DNA of 64,000 bases from Olivibacter jilunii. GTDB taxonomy: Bacteria; Bacteroidota; Bacteroidia; Sphingobacteriales; Sphingobacteriaceae. The translations under genes were made by a program, and so were the position numbers. The notes beneath the pieces are model-generated. The model saw nothing but the letters and a program-made list of their open reading frames with translations, was not told the origin of the DNA and searched no databases. The stretch spans positions 186,001-250,000 of the forward strand of contig NZ_LR027849.1 in assembly GCF_900607235.1 (NCBI RefSeq). Direction: 5' to 3'. This document shows, in pieces, positions 36,754-45,866 of the stretch. Numbering within the stretch: position 1 is the stretch's first letter; every line of letters begins with the position of its first letter.

Positions 36754-39297
36754 ATGCAGAAAAAAAAATTAAATACAGCTTTTTTAGTGGGCGTATTTTT
36801 GTTGAATGGTTTGGTAGTTCAAGCACAGAAAGCCTATTTTGCGGATGGTTATCATGGTGGGAAATGGGGGCATTTTCCACCCAAGTATACCAGCTTTATG
36901 GTGAATCAGTTGCTGCAGCATCCGGATTGGAAACTGAACCTTGAAATAGAACCGGTAACTTGGGATTGGGTAAAAGAAGTGGACCCATATGGTTATCAGC
37001 AATTTGTAGCTTTAATGCAAGATCAATCCAGCTCCGGACGTATGGAGTATGTGAACCCCGCTTATGGACAGGCTTATTTATATAATATATCCGGAGAGAG
37101 CATTATTCGGCAATTTACCTACGGAATGGAACTATTGCGTAAACATTTTCCTACAATCCGATTTGATACTTATGCTTCTGAAGAGCCTTGTTTTACAAGT
37201 GCGCTACCTCAGATTCTGAAAAGCTTTGGATTTAAATATGCCTCATTGAAAAATCCGAATACTTGTTGGGGTGGCTATACGCGGGCCTACGGAAGGGAAG
37301 CGGTCAATTGGCTCGGACCGGATGGCACCACGATACCTACAATACCTCGCTACGCGATAGAAGCTTTAAAGCCGGGCTCCACGTGGGAGACTATAGCAAG
37401 TTACAATAGCAAGCGCTTTATTAAAGCAGCCCTAGATGCTGGTATTGAGCATCCGATAGGTATGTGCTTGCAGGACGCGGGTTGGACAAATGGACCTTGG
37501 CTTGGCAAAAATAAGGGTGATTATCAGCCTACCGAGTATGTCACATGGCGCCATTATTTTCAACAAGTGAGCACGAATCGGATTTTGGAGAACTGGCAAC
37601 TTTCGCAGGAGGATATTCAGGTTAGTCTCGTTTGGGGCGCACAGGTGTTGCAGCGGATTGCACAACGGGTTCGTAAGGCTGAGCAGCATTTACTGATGGC
37701 TGAAAAGTGGGCTGCGATGGACCATCTATGGCGGGGAAAGGAATGGCCGGAGTTTGGCTTTCGGAAGGCTTGGTATCCCTTGCTTTTGGCTCAACATCAT
37801 GATTGTTGGATTGTTCCTTATAACAAGGTGGATAGCACTGATTGGGCCGGAAAGGTGAAACTGTGGACAGACACAACCATGGAAGTTGCCGATTCGGTGA
37901 TGTCGCTTGAGGCTAAAGAAAGTCTTTCATCGTCGTCATTCATGGTTCGGAACGTACTGCCCTATAGAAGGAGGGGTGTGGTTGATTATCGCTTTGCGAA
38001 CTCGAAAATTGATACGGGCTTGGTTGTGGTGGATGCTGATGGGCATCAGGTAACGACCCAATGGAGTCGGCGAAAAGAGGCATTACATCTGCTTTTTGAA
38101 GTCAATGTTCCCGCCATGGGGGAGGCGCGGTATCAGTTAAAAGAGAAGCAGTATAAGCCTCGCTCTTTTGCTCACTTATCTTGGAGAGGTGACGAATTGT
38201 TGGTAGAAACTGACAAACACTTATTATGCTTAAACGCAAATTTAGGTGGAGTTATCCGCAGCCTGAAATTGAAAGATTTAGGTGATAAAGAGTGGGTGGA
38301 CACTTCTGCTTTTAAAGGATTCAATGAACTGCGCGGCTTTTTTTATGATGAGCAACGCTTTCGATCAAGCACTGAAAACAAGGCCAATATTACCGTTTTG
38401 GAGCAGGGCCCCTTGCATTTGAGATTGGCCGTAACGGGAAAAATCGCTAACCATGATTTTTTACAGGAAATCTGCTTAACAAAAGGGGAGCCGCGACTGG
38501 ATATTCGGTTAAAGATCGATTGGAACGGGCAAGCGCATATCGGACAATTTAACGATGAGGAGCTTCGTTTTGAAAATAGGAAAAAGGCATTCTATAATGA
38601 TCAATTTAAACTACTGGTACTTTTTCCGACACAACTGGAAGAACAGCGTATAGCAAAGAATGCGCCATTTGATGTGACACAAAGTAGGCTTGATAATACG
38701 TTCTTTAGCAGTTGGGATAGTATCAAGAATAATGTTGTGCTCGATTGGGTGGATGTTACCGATCGTCAAGAGCAGTATGGTTTGGCCTTATTTACCGATC
38801 ATACAACATCTTATGCGCATGGAGAGCGACATCCGCTGGCATTAAATGTACAGTATGTCGGAAAAGGCCTGTGGGGACGTAACTACTACTTGGACGGGCC
38901 TACTGAATTAAATTACAGCTTGTTACCTCATCGGGGAAATTGGGAAAAAGCGGACCTTTGGCAGGTAAGTGACGTTTTGGCCAATCCGCTGAAGCTGACC
39001 TCAACGCAGCAGATAGTCGAAAAGGAACGTTCTTTACTAGATTTTAGTAAACCGGGATACCAACTAACGGCATTGCGATGGGACGAAGATGATTTACTGT
39101 TACGTATCTTCAACGCCGCCGGCGATGAAGGACCGTTAAGAATTGATTTAAAACTTCCTATCCATCGTGCGCAATTGGAAGATTTAAATAAAGTGACTAT
39201 AGAGGAATTGGAGATAAAACGAGACGCTAATGCGGCAAAGTTGGAGATACAAATGCCTCGTTTTGGCTTCCGTACCTTGCGAATTAAAATGAAATAA
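36754..39297 (+). CDS. GH38-like alpha-mannosidase-family protein, divergent catalytic region
   Basis: 847 residues from the ATG at 36754, which gives a signal peptide ending VVQAQ; the longer frame from 36694 overlaps susD and is rejected. The N-terminal part (YFADGYHGGKWGHFP, then LPQILKSFGFKYASLKNP) resembles the barrel of GH38 enzymes, and the C-terminal half resembles the GH38 beta domains (GGVIRSLKL, GPLHLRLAVTGKI). At the place where GH38 has the nucleophile motif (D-x-F-G-H), residues 140-146 read YASEEPC, so the active site differs. Position between susD and a GH92 gene supports a role in mannoside breakdown. The family call is moderate. Confidence 0.65.
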   Translation: MQKKKLNTAFLVGVFLLNGLVVQAQKAYFADGYHGGKWGHFPPKYTSFMVNQLLQHPDWKLNLEIEPVTWDWVKEVDPYGYQQFVALMQDQSSSGRMEYVNPAYGQAYLYNISGESIIRQFTYGMELLRKHFPTIRFDTYASEEPCFTSALPQILKSFGFKYASLKNPNTCWGGYTRAYGREAVNWLGPDGTTIPTIPRYAIEALKPGSTWETIASYNSKRFIKAALDAGIEHPIGMCLQDAGWTNGPWLGKNKGDYQPTEYVTWRHYFQQVSTNRILENWQLSQEDIQVSLVWGAQVLQRIAQRVRKAEQHLLMAEKWAAMDHLWRGKEWPEFGFRKAWYPLLLAQHHDCWIVPYNKVDSTDWAGKVKLWTDTTMEVADSVMSLEAKESLSSSSFMVRNVLPYRRRGVVDYRFANSKIDTGLVVVDADGHQVTTQWSRRKEALHLLFEVNVPAMGEARYQLKEKQYKPRSFAHLSWRGDELLVETDKHLLCLNANLGGVIRSLKLKDLGDKEWVDTSAFKGFNELRGFFYDEQRFRSSTENKANITVLEQGPLHLRLAVTGKIANHDFLQEICLTKGEPRLDIRLKIDWNGQAHIGQFNDEELRFENRKKAFYNDQFKLLVLFPTQLEEQRIAKNAPFDVTQSRLDNTFFSSWDSIKNNVVLDWVDVTDRQEQYGLALFTDHTTSYAHGERHPLALNVQYVGKGLWGRNYYLDGPTELNYSLLPHRGNWEKADLWQVSDVLANPLKLTSTQQIVEKERSLLDFSKPGYQLTALRWDEDDLLLRIFNAAGDEGPLRIDLKLPIHRAQLEDLNKVTIEELEIKRDANAAKLEIQMPRFGFRTLRIKMK

Positions 39298-39301
39298 TAA
39301 G

Positions 39302-40684
39302 ATGAAAAAGAACTACCTCTTGTGGGCCTTGCTTGTCCTTTTTAAGTTGGGCTATGGCCAGTCTGTCAAACCTTTTAGTAATGGTGATCGCGTTGTGTTC
39401 GCAGGTAATAGTATTACCGAAGCAGGTCTATACGAAAATTATATTTGGTTGTACTACATCACACATTTTCCTGACATGAAATTACAAGTTTTCAATGCCG
39501 GTATAGGCGGGGATGTTGCTGGTCAGATTTATGATCGATTACCGAGAGATATCATGGAAAAGGATCCGTCTGTACTGATTGTGACTTTTGGAATGAATGA
39601 TAGTAAGTATTTCGAATACCAAGATACAACGAAGACCGCCCAGACGCGTCGAGAAGCGGTAGACACTGCCTACGCCAACTTCCTGAAAATCGAAGAATTT
39701 TTGAAAGGGCGTCCCGGAATCCGAAAGATCATTATGTCGTCATCTCCTTATGATGAAACCATGCGGAATGAGAAGAACTATTTTCCTGGCAAAAGTCAAA
39801 CTATGGAAGAGATTGCCGGTTTTCAACAGGACGTCGCGCGTAAAAATCGATGGGAATACGTGGATTTATTGCATCCAATGTTGGCTATTACCGAGAAGGA
39901 ACAGGGTGAGAATCCTGCATTTACACTGACCGGACCTGACCGGATTCATCCTGGTAGTGCAGGCCATTTTGTGATGGCTTATCTTTTTCTTAAAGAACAG
40001 GGATTAGCCGGTAAAGCCGTAGCAGACGTTTCTATTGATGTACCTTCAAGAAAGGTTGAAAAAAGTGATAATGCGAAAATTAAATCGCTGAAGGTGGAGC
40101 CGTCCGTTATAAGGTTCGACTATTTATCGAACGCACTTCCTTATCCTATTGACACCTTGCCCAGGGTATGGGAAAACAGTCAGATACAAAGAGATGCTTT
40201 GAGCGTTATTCCGTTTACCGAAGAATTTAATCAGGAACGTTTGATGGTGAAAGGATTAAAGGCAGGCAACTATGCCTTAAAAATCGATGGAGAATGGATT
40301 GGAGCTTTTAGCGCTACTGAATGGGCGAAAGGAATTAACTTAGCGGAAATAACCCATACTCCGCAATATAAACAGGCGCTCGAACTAATGGAGTTGAATC
40401 GGAAGCATCGTGAGTTGGAAGCTAAACTCAGAAACTATTATTGGGTAAACTATAATTTCCTGAAGGGAAAAAATCTGTTGTTTGATGATTCAGAGAGAGC
40501 ACGTGATACGATTATGAAACATCAAGAGGATAATGTCTGGCTAAAAATAAAGACGGCGGATTATGAACAGATCCGAGTGCCTAATACGCGCAGACAATTG
40601 GAGAAAGAAATGCAATTTCTACGCGAGGAGATCTACCGGAAAAATAAACCGAAGGAGCATCAGGTTACGATATCAGCAATATAA
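39302..40684 (+). CDS. Secreted SGNH/GDSL hydrolase with C-terminal extension
   Basis: 460 residues with a signal peptide ending GYGQ. Block I GNSIT (Ser37), block II Gly in NAGIGGDVAGQIYDRL, block III FGMND and block V DRIHP (Asp/His) are all visible, so the esterase site looks intact. The last 200 residues form an extra domain with a charged helical end. These enzymes remove acetyl or other acyl groups from sugars. It starts 4 bases after the GH38-like gene and ends 5 bases before GH92, so it probably deacylates the PUL2 mannoside before trimming. Confidence 0.85.
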   Translation: MKKNYLLWALLVLFKLGYGQSVKPFSNGDRVVFAGNSITEAGLYENYIWLYYITHFPDMKLQVFNAGIGGDVAGQIYDRLPRDIMEKDPSVLIVTFGMNDSKYFEYQDTTKTAQTRREAVDTAYANFLKIEEFLKGRPGIRKIIMSSSPYDETMRNEKNYFPGKSQTMEEIAGFQQDVARKNRWEYVDLLHPMLAITEKEQGENPAFTLTGPDRIHPGSAGHFVMAYLFLKEQGLAGKAVADVSIDVPSRKVEKSDNAKIKSLKVEPSVIRFDYLSNALPYPIDTLPRVWENSQIQRDALSVIPFTEEFNQERLMVKGLKAGNYALKIDGEWIGAFSATEWAKGINLAEITHTPQYKQALELMELNRKHRELEAKLRNYYWVNYNFLKGKNLLFDDSERARDTIMKHQEDNVWLKIKTADYEQIRVPNTRRQLEKEMQFLREEIYRKNKPKEHQVTISAI

Positions 40685-40689
40685 ATAAG

Positions 40690-43014
40690 ATGAAGAAGTT
40701 TTTGAATATAGGATTAGCAGTTTCTTTTTTGATATCACTTGCAGGACAATCATGTATGTCCGCAAAAAGCAAAAAGCAAAAAGATCCGGTCGATTATGTC
40801 AATCCTTTTATTGGCGCTAGCACCAGCGTGGGGGCGGCAGGTGTTTATCACGGGCTTGGTAAAACAATCCCCGGCGCCACCACGCCTTTCGGAATGGTTC
40901 AATTAAGTCCTAATACGATTACCGGAGGTGATAACGGCTCAGGCTATAGTTACGAGCACAAAACAATCGAAGGATTTGCTTTTACACAAATGAGCGGTAT
41001 TGGCTGGTACGGCGATCTCGGTAATTTTCTGGTCACGCCTACTGTCGGACCTTTAAAGACCTTTGTAGGAATAGAGGGTAAGAAGGATGGTTATAGAAGC
41101 GCTTATGATAAGGAATCAGAAAAAGCGTCTGCAGGTTATTATAGTGTTGAATTAACGGATCATCATATTAAAGCGGAGATAACGGCGGCGCCTCATAGTG
41201 GTATCTTGCGCTTTACTTTTCCTAAAAGCAAGGACGCACGCATTCAGATCGATTTGGCGAGACGGGTTGGTGGAACCTCTACGGCTCAATATGTACGTGT
41301 CCGGGATAATCATAGCATTTCGGGCTGGATGCGCTGCACACTGGATGGCGGTGGTTGGGGCAATGGAGATGGACAAGCTGATTATACGGTGTATTTTTAT
41401 GCCGAATTTAGTAAACCATTGAAAAATGTCGGCGTATGGAAAGCACGGATTCCGGATACCGCCAAAAGAAAAAGAGAAAATGTAGAGGCTGACTATTACC
41501 AACAGTGGATTGCTGACGCGGAAGTAGTCGCTAACACAAGACAGGCTGAAGGAAAGCATATCGGCTTTTATACCACTTTTGCTACGGAAGACCAGGAGCA
41601 GGTATTCATGAAAGCCGGTATTTCTTTCGTCGATGAGGCTGGCGCTGAGCAAAACCTAAGAACTGAAATTAAGGACTGGGATTTTGATAAAGTACATCAA
41701 TCTGCTCGCCAAAGCTGGTCTGACGCACTGAAAAAGATTCTAGTGGAGGGAGGTACAGAGGAGGAAAAATCAGTGTTTTATACCGCTTTGTATCGGACGA
41801 TGCTAGACCCACGTAGCTTGCAGGATGTGGATGGGCACTTTCCCGGAGGTGATGGAAAAACCCATCACGCGAGTAACGGGCATGTGCGTAGAACGATCTT
41901 TAGCGGTTGGGATGTATTCAGAAGTCAAATGCCTTTACAAACCATCATTAATCCGGAAGTAGTGGGCGACTTGATACACTCGCTCACCGATCTGGCAAAG
42001 GAAAAGAACAAAAACTATTTTGAACGATGGGAATTGCTAAATGCCTATTCAGGTTGCATGATCGGTAATCCCGCGGTGAATGTGTTAGCAGAAGCTTATG
42101 CGAAAGGAATCCGCAACTACGATGTCGAAGCGGCTTATCAGTTGGCTGTTGGTTCCTTGGAAAAATTCGGAAATGGACCAAAGCACTACACGCCGGGTAA
42201 CCAAGGGATATCGGTGACGCTGGAATATGCTTATAATGATTGGTGTCTCGCAAAACTAGCGGGACAACTTGGCAAGCAACAAGAAGCGGATCAATATTTA
42301 AAGCGGTCATTGGCTTACCAAAACTTATTCGATAGAGAGAAAGCTTGGTTCCGGCCAAAGGACGACGCGGGAAATTGGTTGCCATGGCCAGCGAAAGGAA
42401 GGGAAGAGCATTGGTATGGTACGATTGAATGTAATCCCTATCAGCAGGGATGGTTCGTTCCGCATGATGTAAACGGCTTAGCCGATTTAATGGGAGGTAA
42501 GGAGCGCATGTTAGCCGATTTAACCTCCTTTTTTGATCGAACGCCGGCAGATTTTAGCTGGAACGATTTTTACAACCATGCCAATGAACCAGTCCATCAT
42601 GTTCCCTTTCTATTCAATAAATTGGGTAAACCTGAGCTGACGCAAAAATGGACGCGACAAATATGTGAACAAGCTTATCATAATGCCGTTGAAAGAGGAT
42701 TGGTGGGAAATGAAGATGTCGGTCAAATGTCTGCATGGTATGTATTGGCAGCCAGTGGTATCCATCCGATTGCAGCGGCAGATGGAACTTATGAGATTAC
42801 GAGCCCTGTATTCAATCGTATCCGTATCCGTGTTGGAAGTAAGCAGGGAAAAGACATCTATTTTACTATTAGTGCCCCGAACAACTCTCCTCAAAATCGT
42901 TATATCCGTGCTATTCGTTTAAACGGAAATGTTTATCCGCATTATAACCTTCGACACCGGGATATCATGAAAGGTGGTGAACTAGTCTTTGAAATGGCGG
43001 ATAAACCTACCTAA
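40690..43014 (+). CDS. GH92 alpha-mannosidase
   Basis: 774 residues, exported (possible lipobox ending QSC). The start VDYVNPFIGAS, the TTPFGMVQLSP stretch, FSGWDVFRSQMPL (about residue 404), the TLEYAYNDWC block and GNEDVGQMSAWYV (about 673) are diagnostic for GH92. These calcium-dependent exo-enzymes release alpha-linked mannose, most often alpha-1,2, with inversion, in the periplasm or on the surface. It is the clearest substrate marker in PUL2, pointing to N-glycans or yeast-type mannan. Confidence 0.95.
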   Translation: MKKFLNIGLAVSFLISLAGQSCMSAKSKKQKDPVDYVNPFIGASTSVGAAGVYHGLGKTIPGATTPFGMVQLSPNTITGGDNGSGYSYEHKTIEGFAFTQMSGIGWYGDLGNFLVTPTVGPLKTFVGIEGKKDGYRSAYDKESEKASAGYYSVELTDHHIKAEITAAPHSGILRFTFPKSKDARIQIDLARRVGGTSTAQYVRVRDNHSISGWMRCTLDGGGWGNGDGQADYTVYFYAEFSKPLKNVGVWKARIPDTAKRKRENVEADYYQQWIADAEVVANTRQAEGKHIGFYTTFATEDQEQVFMKAGISFVDEAGAEQNLRTEIKDWDFDKVHQSARQSWSDALKKILVEGGTEEEKSVFYTALYRTMLDPRSLQDVDGHFPGGDGKTHHASNGHVRRTIFSGWDVFRSQMPLQTIINPEVVGDLIHSLTDLAKEKNKNYFERWELLNAYSGCMIGNPAVNVLAEAYAKGIRNYDVEAAYQLAVGSLEKFGNGPKHYTPGNQGISVTLEYAYNDWCLAKLAGQLGKQQEADQYLKRSLAYQNLFDREKAWFRPKDDAGNWLPWPAKGREEHWYGTIECNPYQQGWFVPHDVNGLADLMGGKERMLADLTSFFDRTPADFSWNDFYNHANEPVHHVPFLFNKLGKPELTQKWTRQICEQAYHNAVERGLVGNEDVGQMSAWYVLAASGIHPIAAADGTYEITSPVFNRIRIRVGSKQGKDIYFTISAPNNSPQNRYIRAIRLNGNVYPHYNLRHRDIMKGGELVFEMADKPT

Positions 43015-43076
43015 ACCTTCTAACCTGCTATGTGGACAGATGAAATTGGTGCTTTTTAACAGTTAAATCTTAAATT

Positions 43077-44729
43077 ATGACAAAACAGGTATTACTTACA
43101 AGCCTATGCTACTTGCTGTTGCTGTGCGCTTGTCAACGTGTGATGAAAGAAGTAGATCAACCTACTTCTTTACAACTCGCTTCCCTGCCGGATTATGGCG
43201 TAATAACGCTGAAAAATGTGGCTAGCAACAAATTTATGGAAGTGGCAGGTGATCCACTCTACAATAACAAATTTGACGACGAAGCGAAATTGCAGCAATG
43301 GGAAACTTCCATGTCTGACGGTGCACAAAGCCGATGGCAGAAATGGCATTTGATTTATCGTACCACCACTGATGGGGTAAAGTATTATCAAATTAGAAAT
43401 CTACATAGTGGAAAGTTAATCGATGTTCCTGCGGCATCTGATTCAGTAAATATGCAAATACAGCAGTATGCGGCTTTTCCTTTTTTAGCCGACCAACAAC
43501 TATGGCGTTTGGAGGAGCAGTCGGACGGCACCTCTGTTAGATTGGTGAATAAAGGAAATGGTTTGGCCTTGGCAATAGCGAATGGAAATACGAATAATGG
43601 AGTCGCTGTTGTGCAGGAACCCTTGGTCAATGAGAGCCGCCAGCAGTGGGTGATTAGCTTGGAGGCGGAAGATACCTATCGTGATGATGAAGTTGTTCGT
43701 TTCTTTAACCGTAATGAATCAGAGCAAGGCTCGGTTGCTTTTGATCAGGGAAATAGCATCTTATTGAGTTGGGGCACTAATGCCGGCAAAGTGCTGTGGG
43801 TTACACAGGACGCTTGGGATGGTACCTCTTTAACATCGGAGGATAAATTTCCTTGCAATTATTTCTTCAGTTATGGGAATTCGATGCTGCTACAACCTTC
43901 CTTAACGGATTGGAATAACCTGCATACACCAAATGTAACCGTTCCCGGTGGTGCAAATGGACGGCCAAGGCAAGTTTGCACTATTCAACCAAATAATACT
44001 TTTGCCTGGCCAGGGGTGGGGGTAGAAATCGGCGATAAAGTATATGTTCACTGTGGAGAAGGTTCCGGTTTAAACGCCACCAATCAATCGCTCTATGTCT
44101 TTACGCAAAATGCCAGCACTACCTGGCAAACACAACGAACTACCCCAACGGGTTTAAGCGGGCAGACTGCCATTTTATATGCTACCGGCATGGTTAAAGC
44201 AGGGGATGGCTATGTGTACGCTTATGGAAGTGAGACAGTTGGGTTTGGCTACGAAAGCTATATTCATGTTGCACGTTTTCCGGAAAGTAATCCTCAACAA
44301 TGGGAATTTTTTAATGGTACCGAGTGGACAGCAACGCCTACTACCGGTGCTGCTTCAAAAGTAGCAGATGGCTTGGGCTCAAGTGCCGTATCCTATCTGA
44401 ATGGAAAGTATATTTTGATGACGATGGATCAGGGGTTTAATTGCGATGCCAATCGGCGCATTTGCCTGGCTACTGCTGATAGCCCGACGGGTCCCTTTAC
44501 CGAACGAAAGGCTGTTTACACGATTAGTGAATATTTTTACGGACAATATGCCCGGTATTATACACCCGCTATTCATCCACATTTTAATAATGGCCGGAAT
44601 GAATTGTTGCTTACCTACTGCTTAAATTATTCTGCATGTGGCTTAGACGGATGTCAAGACGGCTATATAGACCCGTATTATTATCGAGTCAAAGGTATTC
44701 GAGTTCCTTTTACAATGATTGGTTTGTAA
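43077..44729 (+). CDS. Lipoprotein with ricin-type lectin domain and beta-propeller-like domain
   Basis: 550 residues with a lipobox (LLLCAC). Residues about 40-210 look like RicinB-type trefoil repeats (GVITLKNVASNKFMEVAG, YYQIRNLHSGKLIDVPAASD, VRLVNKGNGLALAIANG, QQW and LW positions). Residues 215-550 are Trp-rich strands (VLWVTQDAWDGTS, VGVEIGDKVYVHCGEGSG, NGKYILMTMDQGFNCDANRRICLATADSPTGPF) like the five-bladed propellers of GH43 or DUF5005-type proteins. It is last in the PUL2 operon, 62 bases after GH92 and just before the terminator. Likely a surface glycan-binding protein or glycosidase of unassigned family. Confidence 0.7.
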   Translation: MTKQVLLTSLCYLLLLCACQRVMKEVDQPTSLQLASLPDYGVITLKNVASNKFMEVAGDPLYNNKFDDEAKLQQWETSMSDGAQSRWQKWHLIYRTTTDGVKYYQIRNLHSGKLIDVPAASDSVNMQIQQYAAFPFLADQQLWRLEEQSDGTSVRLVNKGNGLALAIANGNTNNGVAVVQEPLVNESRQQWVISLEAEDTYRDDEVVRFFNRNESEQGSVAFDQGNSILLSWGTNAGKVLWVTQDAWDGTSLTSEDKFPCNYFFSYGNSMLLQPSLTDWNNLHTPNVTVPGGANGRPRQVCTIQPNNTFAWPGVGVEIGDKVYVHCGEGSGLNATNQSLYVFTQNASTTWQTQRTTPTGLSGQTAILYATGMVKAGDGYVYAYGSETVGFGYESYIHVARFPESNPQQWEFFNGTEWTATPTTGAASKVADGLGSSAVSYLNGKYILMTMDQGFNCDANRRICLATADSPTGPFTERKAVYTISEYFYGQYARYYTPAIHPHFNNGRNELLLTYCLNYSACGLDGCQDGYIDPYYYRVKGIRVPFTMIGL

Positions 44730-44732
44730 ATG

Positions 44733-44770
44733 AACCGCCTACCCGATGCATGCGGGGGGCGGTTTTCTTT
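44733..44770 (+). terminator. Terminator closing the PUL2 operon
   Basis: AACCGCC (44733-44739) pairs with GGCGGTT (44758-44764), with a partial inner CCG/CGG stem, and TTTTCTTT follows. It starts 3 bases after the last PUL2 gene. Confidence 0.8.
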
Positions 44771-44799
44771 AGAAGCATCGTTTATAAAAGCGAATTGAA

Positions 44800-44830
44800 T
44801 TGCACGTTTTATAACAAAGCCTTATATTCG
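44800..44830 (+). promoter_or_regulatory. Probable promoter for the first CxGxC gene
   Basis: TTG (44800-44802), 20 bases, then TATATTCG (44823-44830), one base off the TAnnTTTG box. Transcription would start near 44836, 16 bases before the proposed TTG start codon at 44852. This fits a new transcription unit beginning after the PUL2 terminator. Confidence 0.45.
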
Positions 44831-44851
44831 CAACATCTTAATGTTAGTCTT

Positions 44852-45226
44852 TTGAAACGCTTTGCTATCATATTATTAATCCCCATCGTGTTGCTTCAAA
44901 CCTGCGCAGGATTATTTATTATGACAGCTTTTTACGCCAATCAGGATTATATAGCCAAAAATCTTTGTATTAATAGAAATACAAAAATGGCTCCTTTATG
45001 TAGTGGTCGATGTATCTTGGTAAAAGAACTTAAAAAAGAGCAAGATCAAGATAAAAAAAATGCGGAAACCAAGTTACGGGATTTCCAACCAATGAACCGA
45101 ACCTTTGTGTTTCTCGATATTAATCCACTGGTTCTTCCTCTTGATAAACCAATCTTATTTTCGGAAAGGGCGCTTCCGTATATTGCACCGAGCTTGGCGT
45201 CTATCTTTCATCCCCCACTTGTATAA
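44852..45226 (+). CDS. Small CxGxC membrane protein, copy 1 (TTG start)
   Basis: 124 residues if translation begins at TTG 44852. The frame is open back to 44636, but that extension overlaps the PUL2 lectin gene and its terminator. Starting at 44852 makes the protein exactly as long as its paralogue at 45341. An N-terminal membrane helix (about 5-27, with Cys18) leads to a periplasmic part with LCINRNTKMAPLCSGRC (Cys39, Cys50, Cys54), then KELKKE and a C-terminal FHPP. The CxGxC pair probably binds a metal such as copper. The family is seen in Bacteroidota but has no name I know. It begins the copper/redox group. Confidence 0.65.
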   Translation: MKRFAIILLIPIVLLQTCAGLFIMTAFYANQDYIAKNLCINRNTKMAPLCSGRCILVKELKKEQDQDKKNAETKLRDFQPMNRTFVFLDINPLVLPLDKPILFSERALPYIAPSLASIFHPPLV

Positions 45227-45340
45227 TTTAAACCTTGGTTCAAATCAAAACCCATAAGTGTAAGACTTGATGGAAGCTATGGTCGTTTGATCCATTCGGA
45301 TTAAGTATTCTTTTTATTTGTATACTATTTCAATAAAGAA

Positions 45341-45715
45341 GTGTTTAGGAAAACATTCGTTTATCTATTGCTACTCAGCTTGGTTTTTCAGTGTCTGGGA
45401 AGCTTAGGACTGCTGACTTGGTTTATAGTCAATAGGGAGTATATTACGAATGAATTATGTGAAAACAAGGAGCGGCCGATGATGCACTGTAACGGTCAGT
45501 GTGTATTAATGAAAAAATTAAAAAAATGGGGAGAAGCTGAATCACAAGACAGTGAAAGATATATCAATAAAATAGAAGCTCTTGTTATTGTTCCTGAAAC
45601 CTTGAAATTAAAAGCCCCGATATCCACCCTACGGCAATGGATCGTTCCTCCTTACTCGGGTCGATACTACTATCTTTATGCAACAAGTCTTTTCCACCCG
45701 CCAAGAATGACTTGA
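45341..45715 (+). CDS. Small CxGxC membrane protein, copy 2 (GTG start)
   Basis: 124 residues starting with GTG. Same architecture as copy 1: membrane helix (about 5-28, Cys18), then ITNELCENKERPMMHCNGQCVLMKKLKK (Cys40, Cys50, Cys54), and FHPP near the C-terminus. Cys18, Cys50 and Cys54 are at identical positions in the two proteins. Probably a periplasm-facing metal-binding protein, with copper favoured by the neighbouring SCO and Met/His-rich lipoprotein genes. Confidence 0.7.
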   Translation: MFRKTFVYLLLLSLVFQCLGSLGLLTWFIVNREYITNELCENKERPMMHCNGQCVLMKKLKKWGEAESQDSERYINKIEALVIVPETLKLKAPISTLRQWIVPPYSGRYYYLYATSLFHPPRMT

Positions 45716-45866
45716 AAAATTACTTTTGCGGCTAAGATATTAGCCTTTTCACGCTTTATTTATAAGCCGAGTATATCAAAAATATAAAATCACACGGTTG
45801 TCTGGCTGCTTTACCTGGGCAAAAGCTGCCTAATGGGCTTAGATAACTAAACTTATTTTAAAGACT

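Noticed and set aside
44636-44851. Upstream extension of the first CxGxC protein to an ATG at 44636
   Set aside because: It overlaps the PUL2 lectin gene and runs through its terminator, its residues do not look like a leader, and the paralogue of equal length supports TTG 44852.
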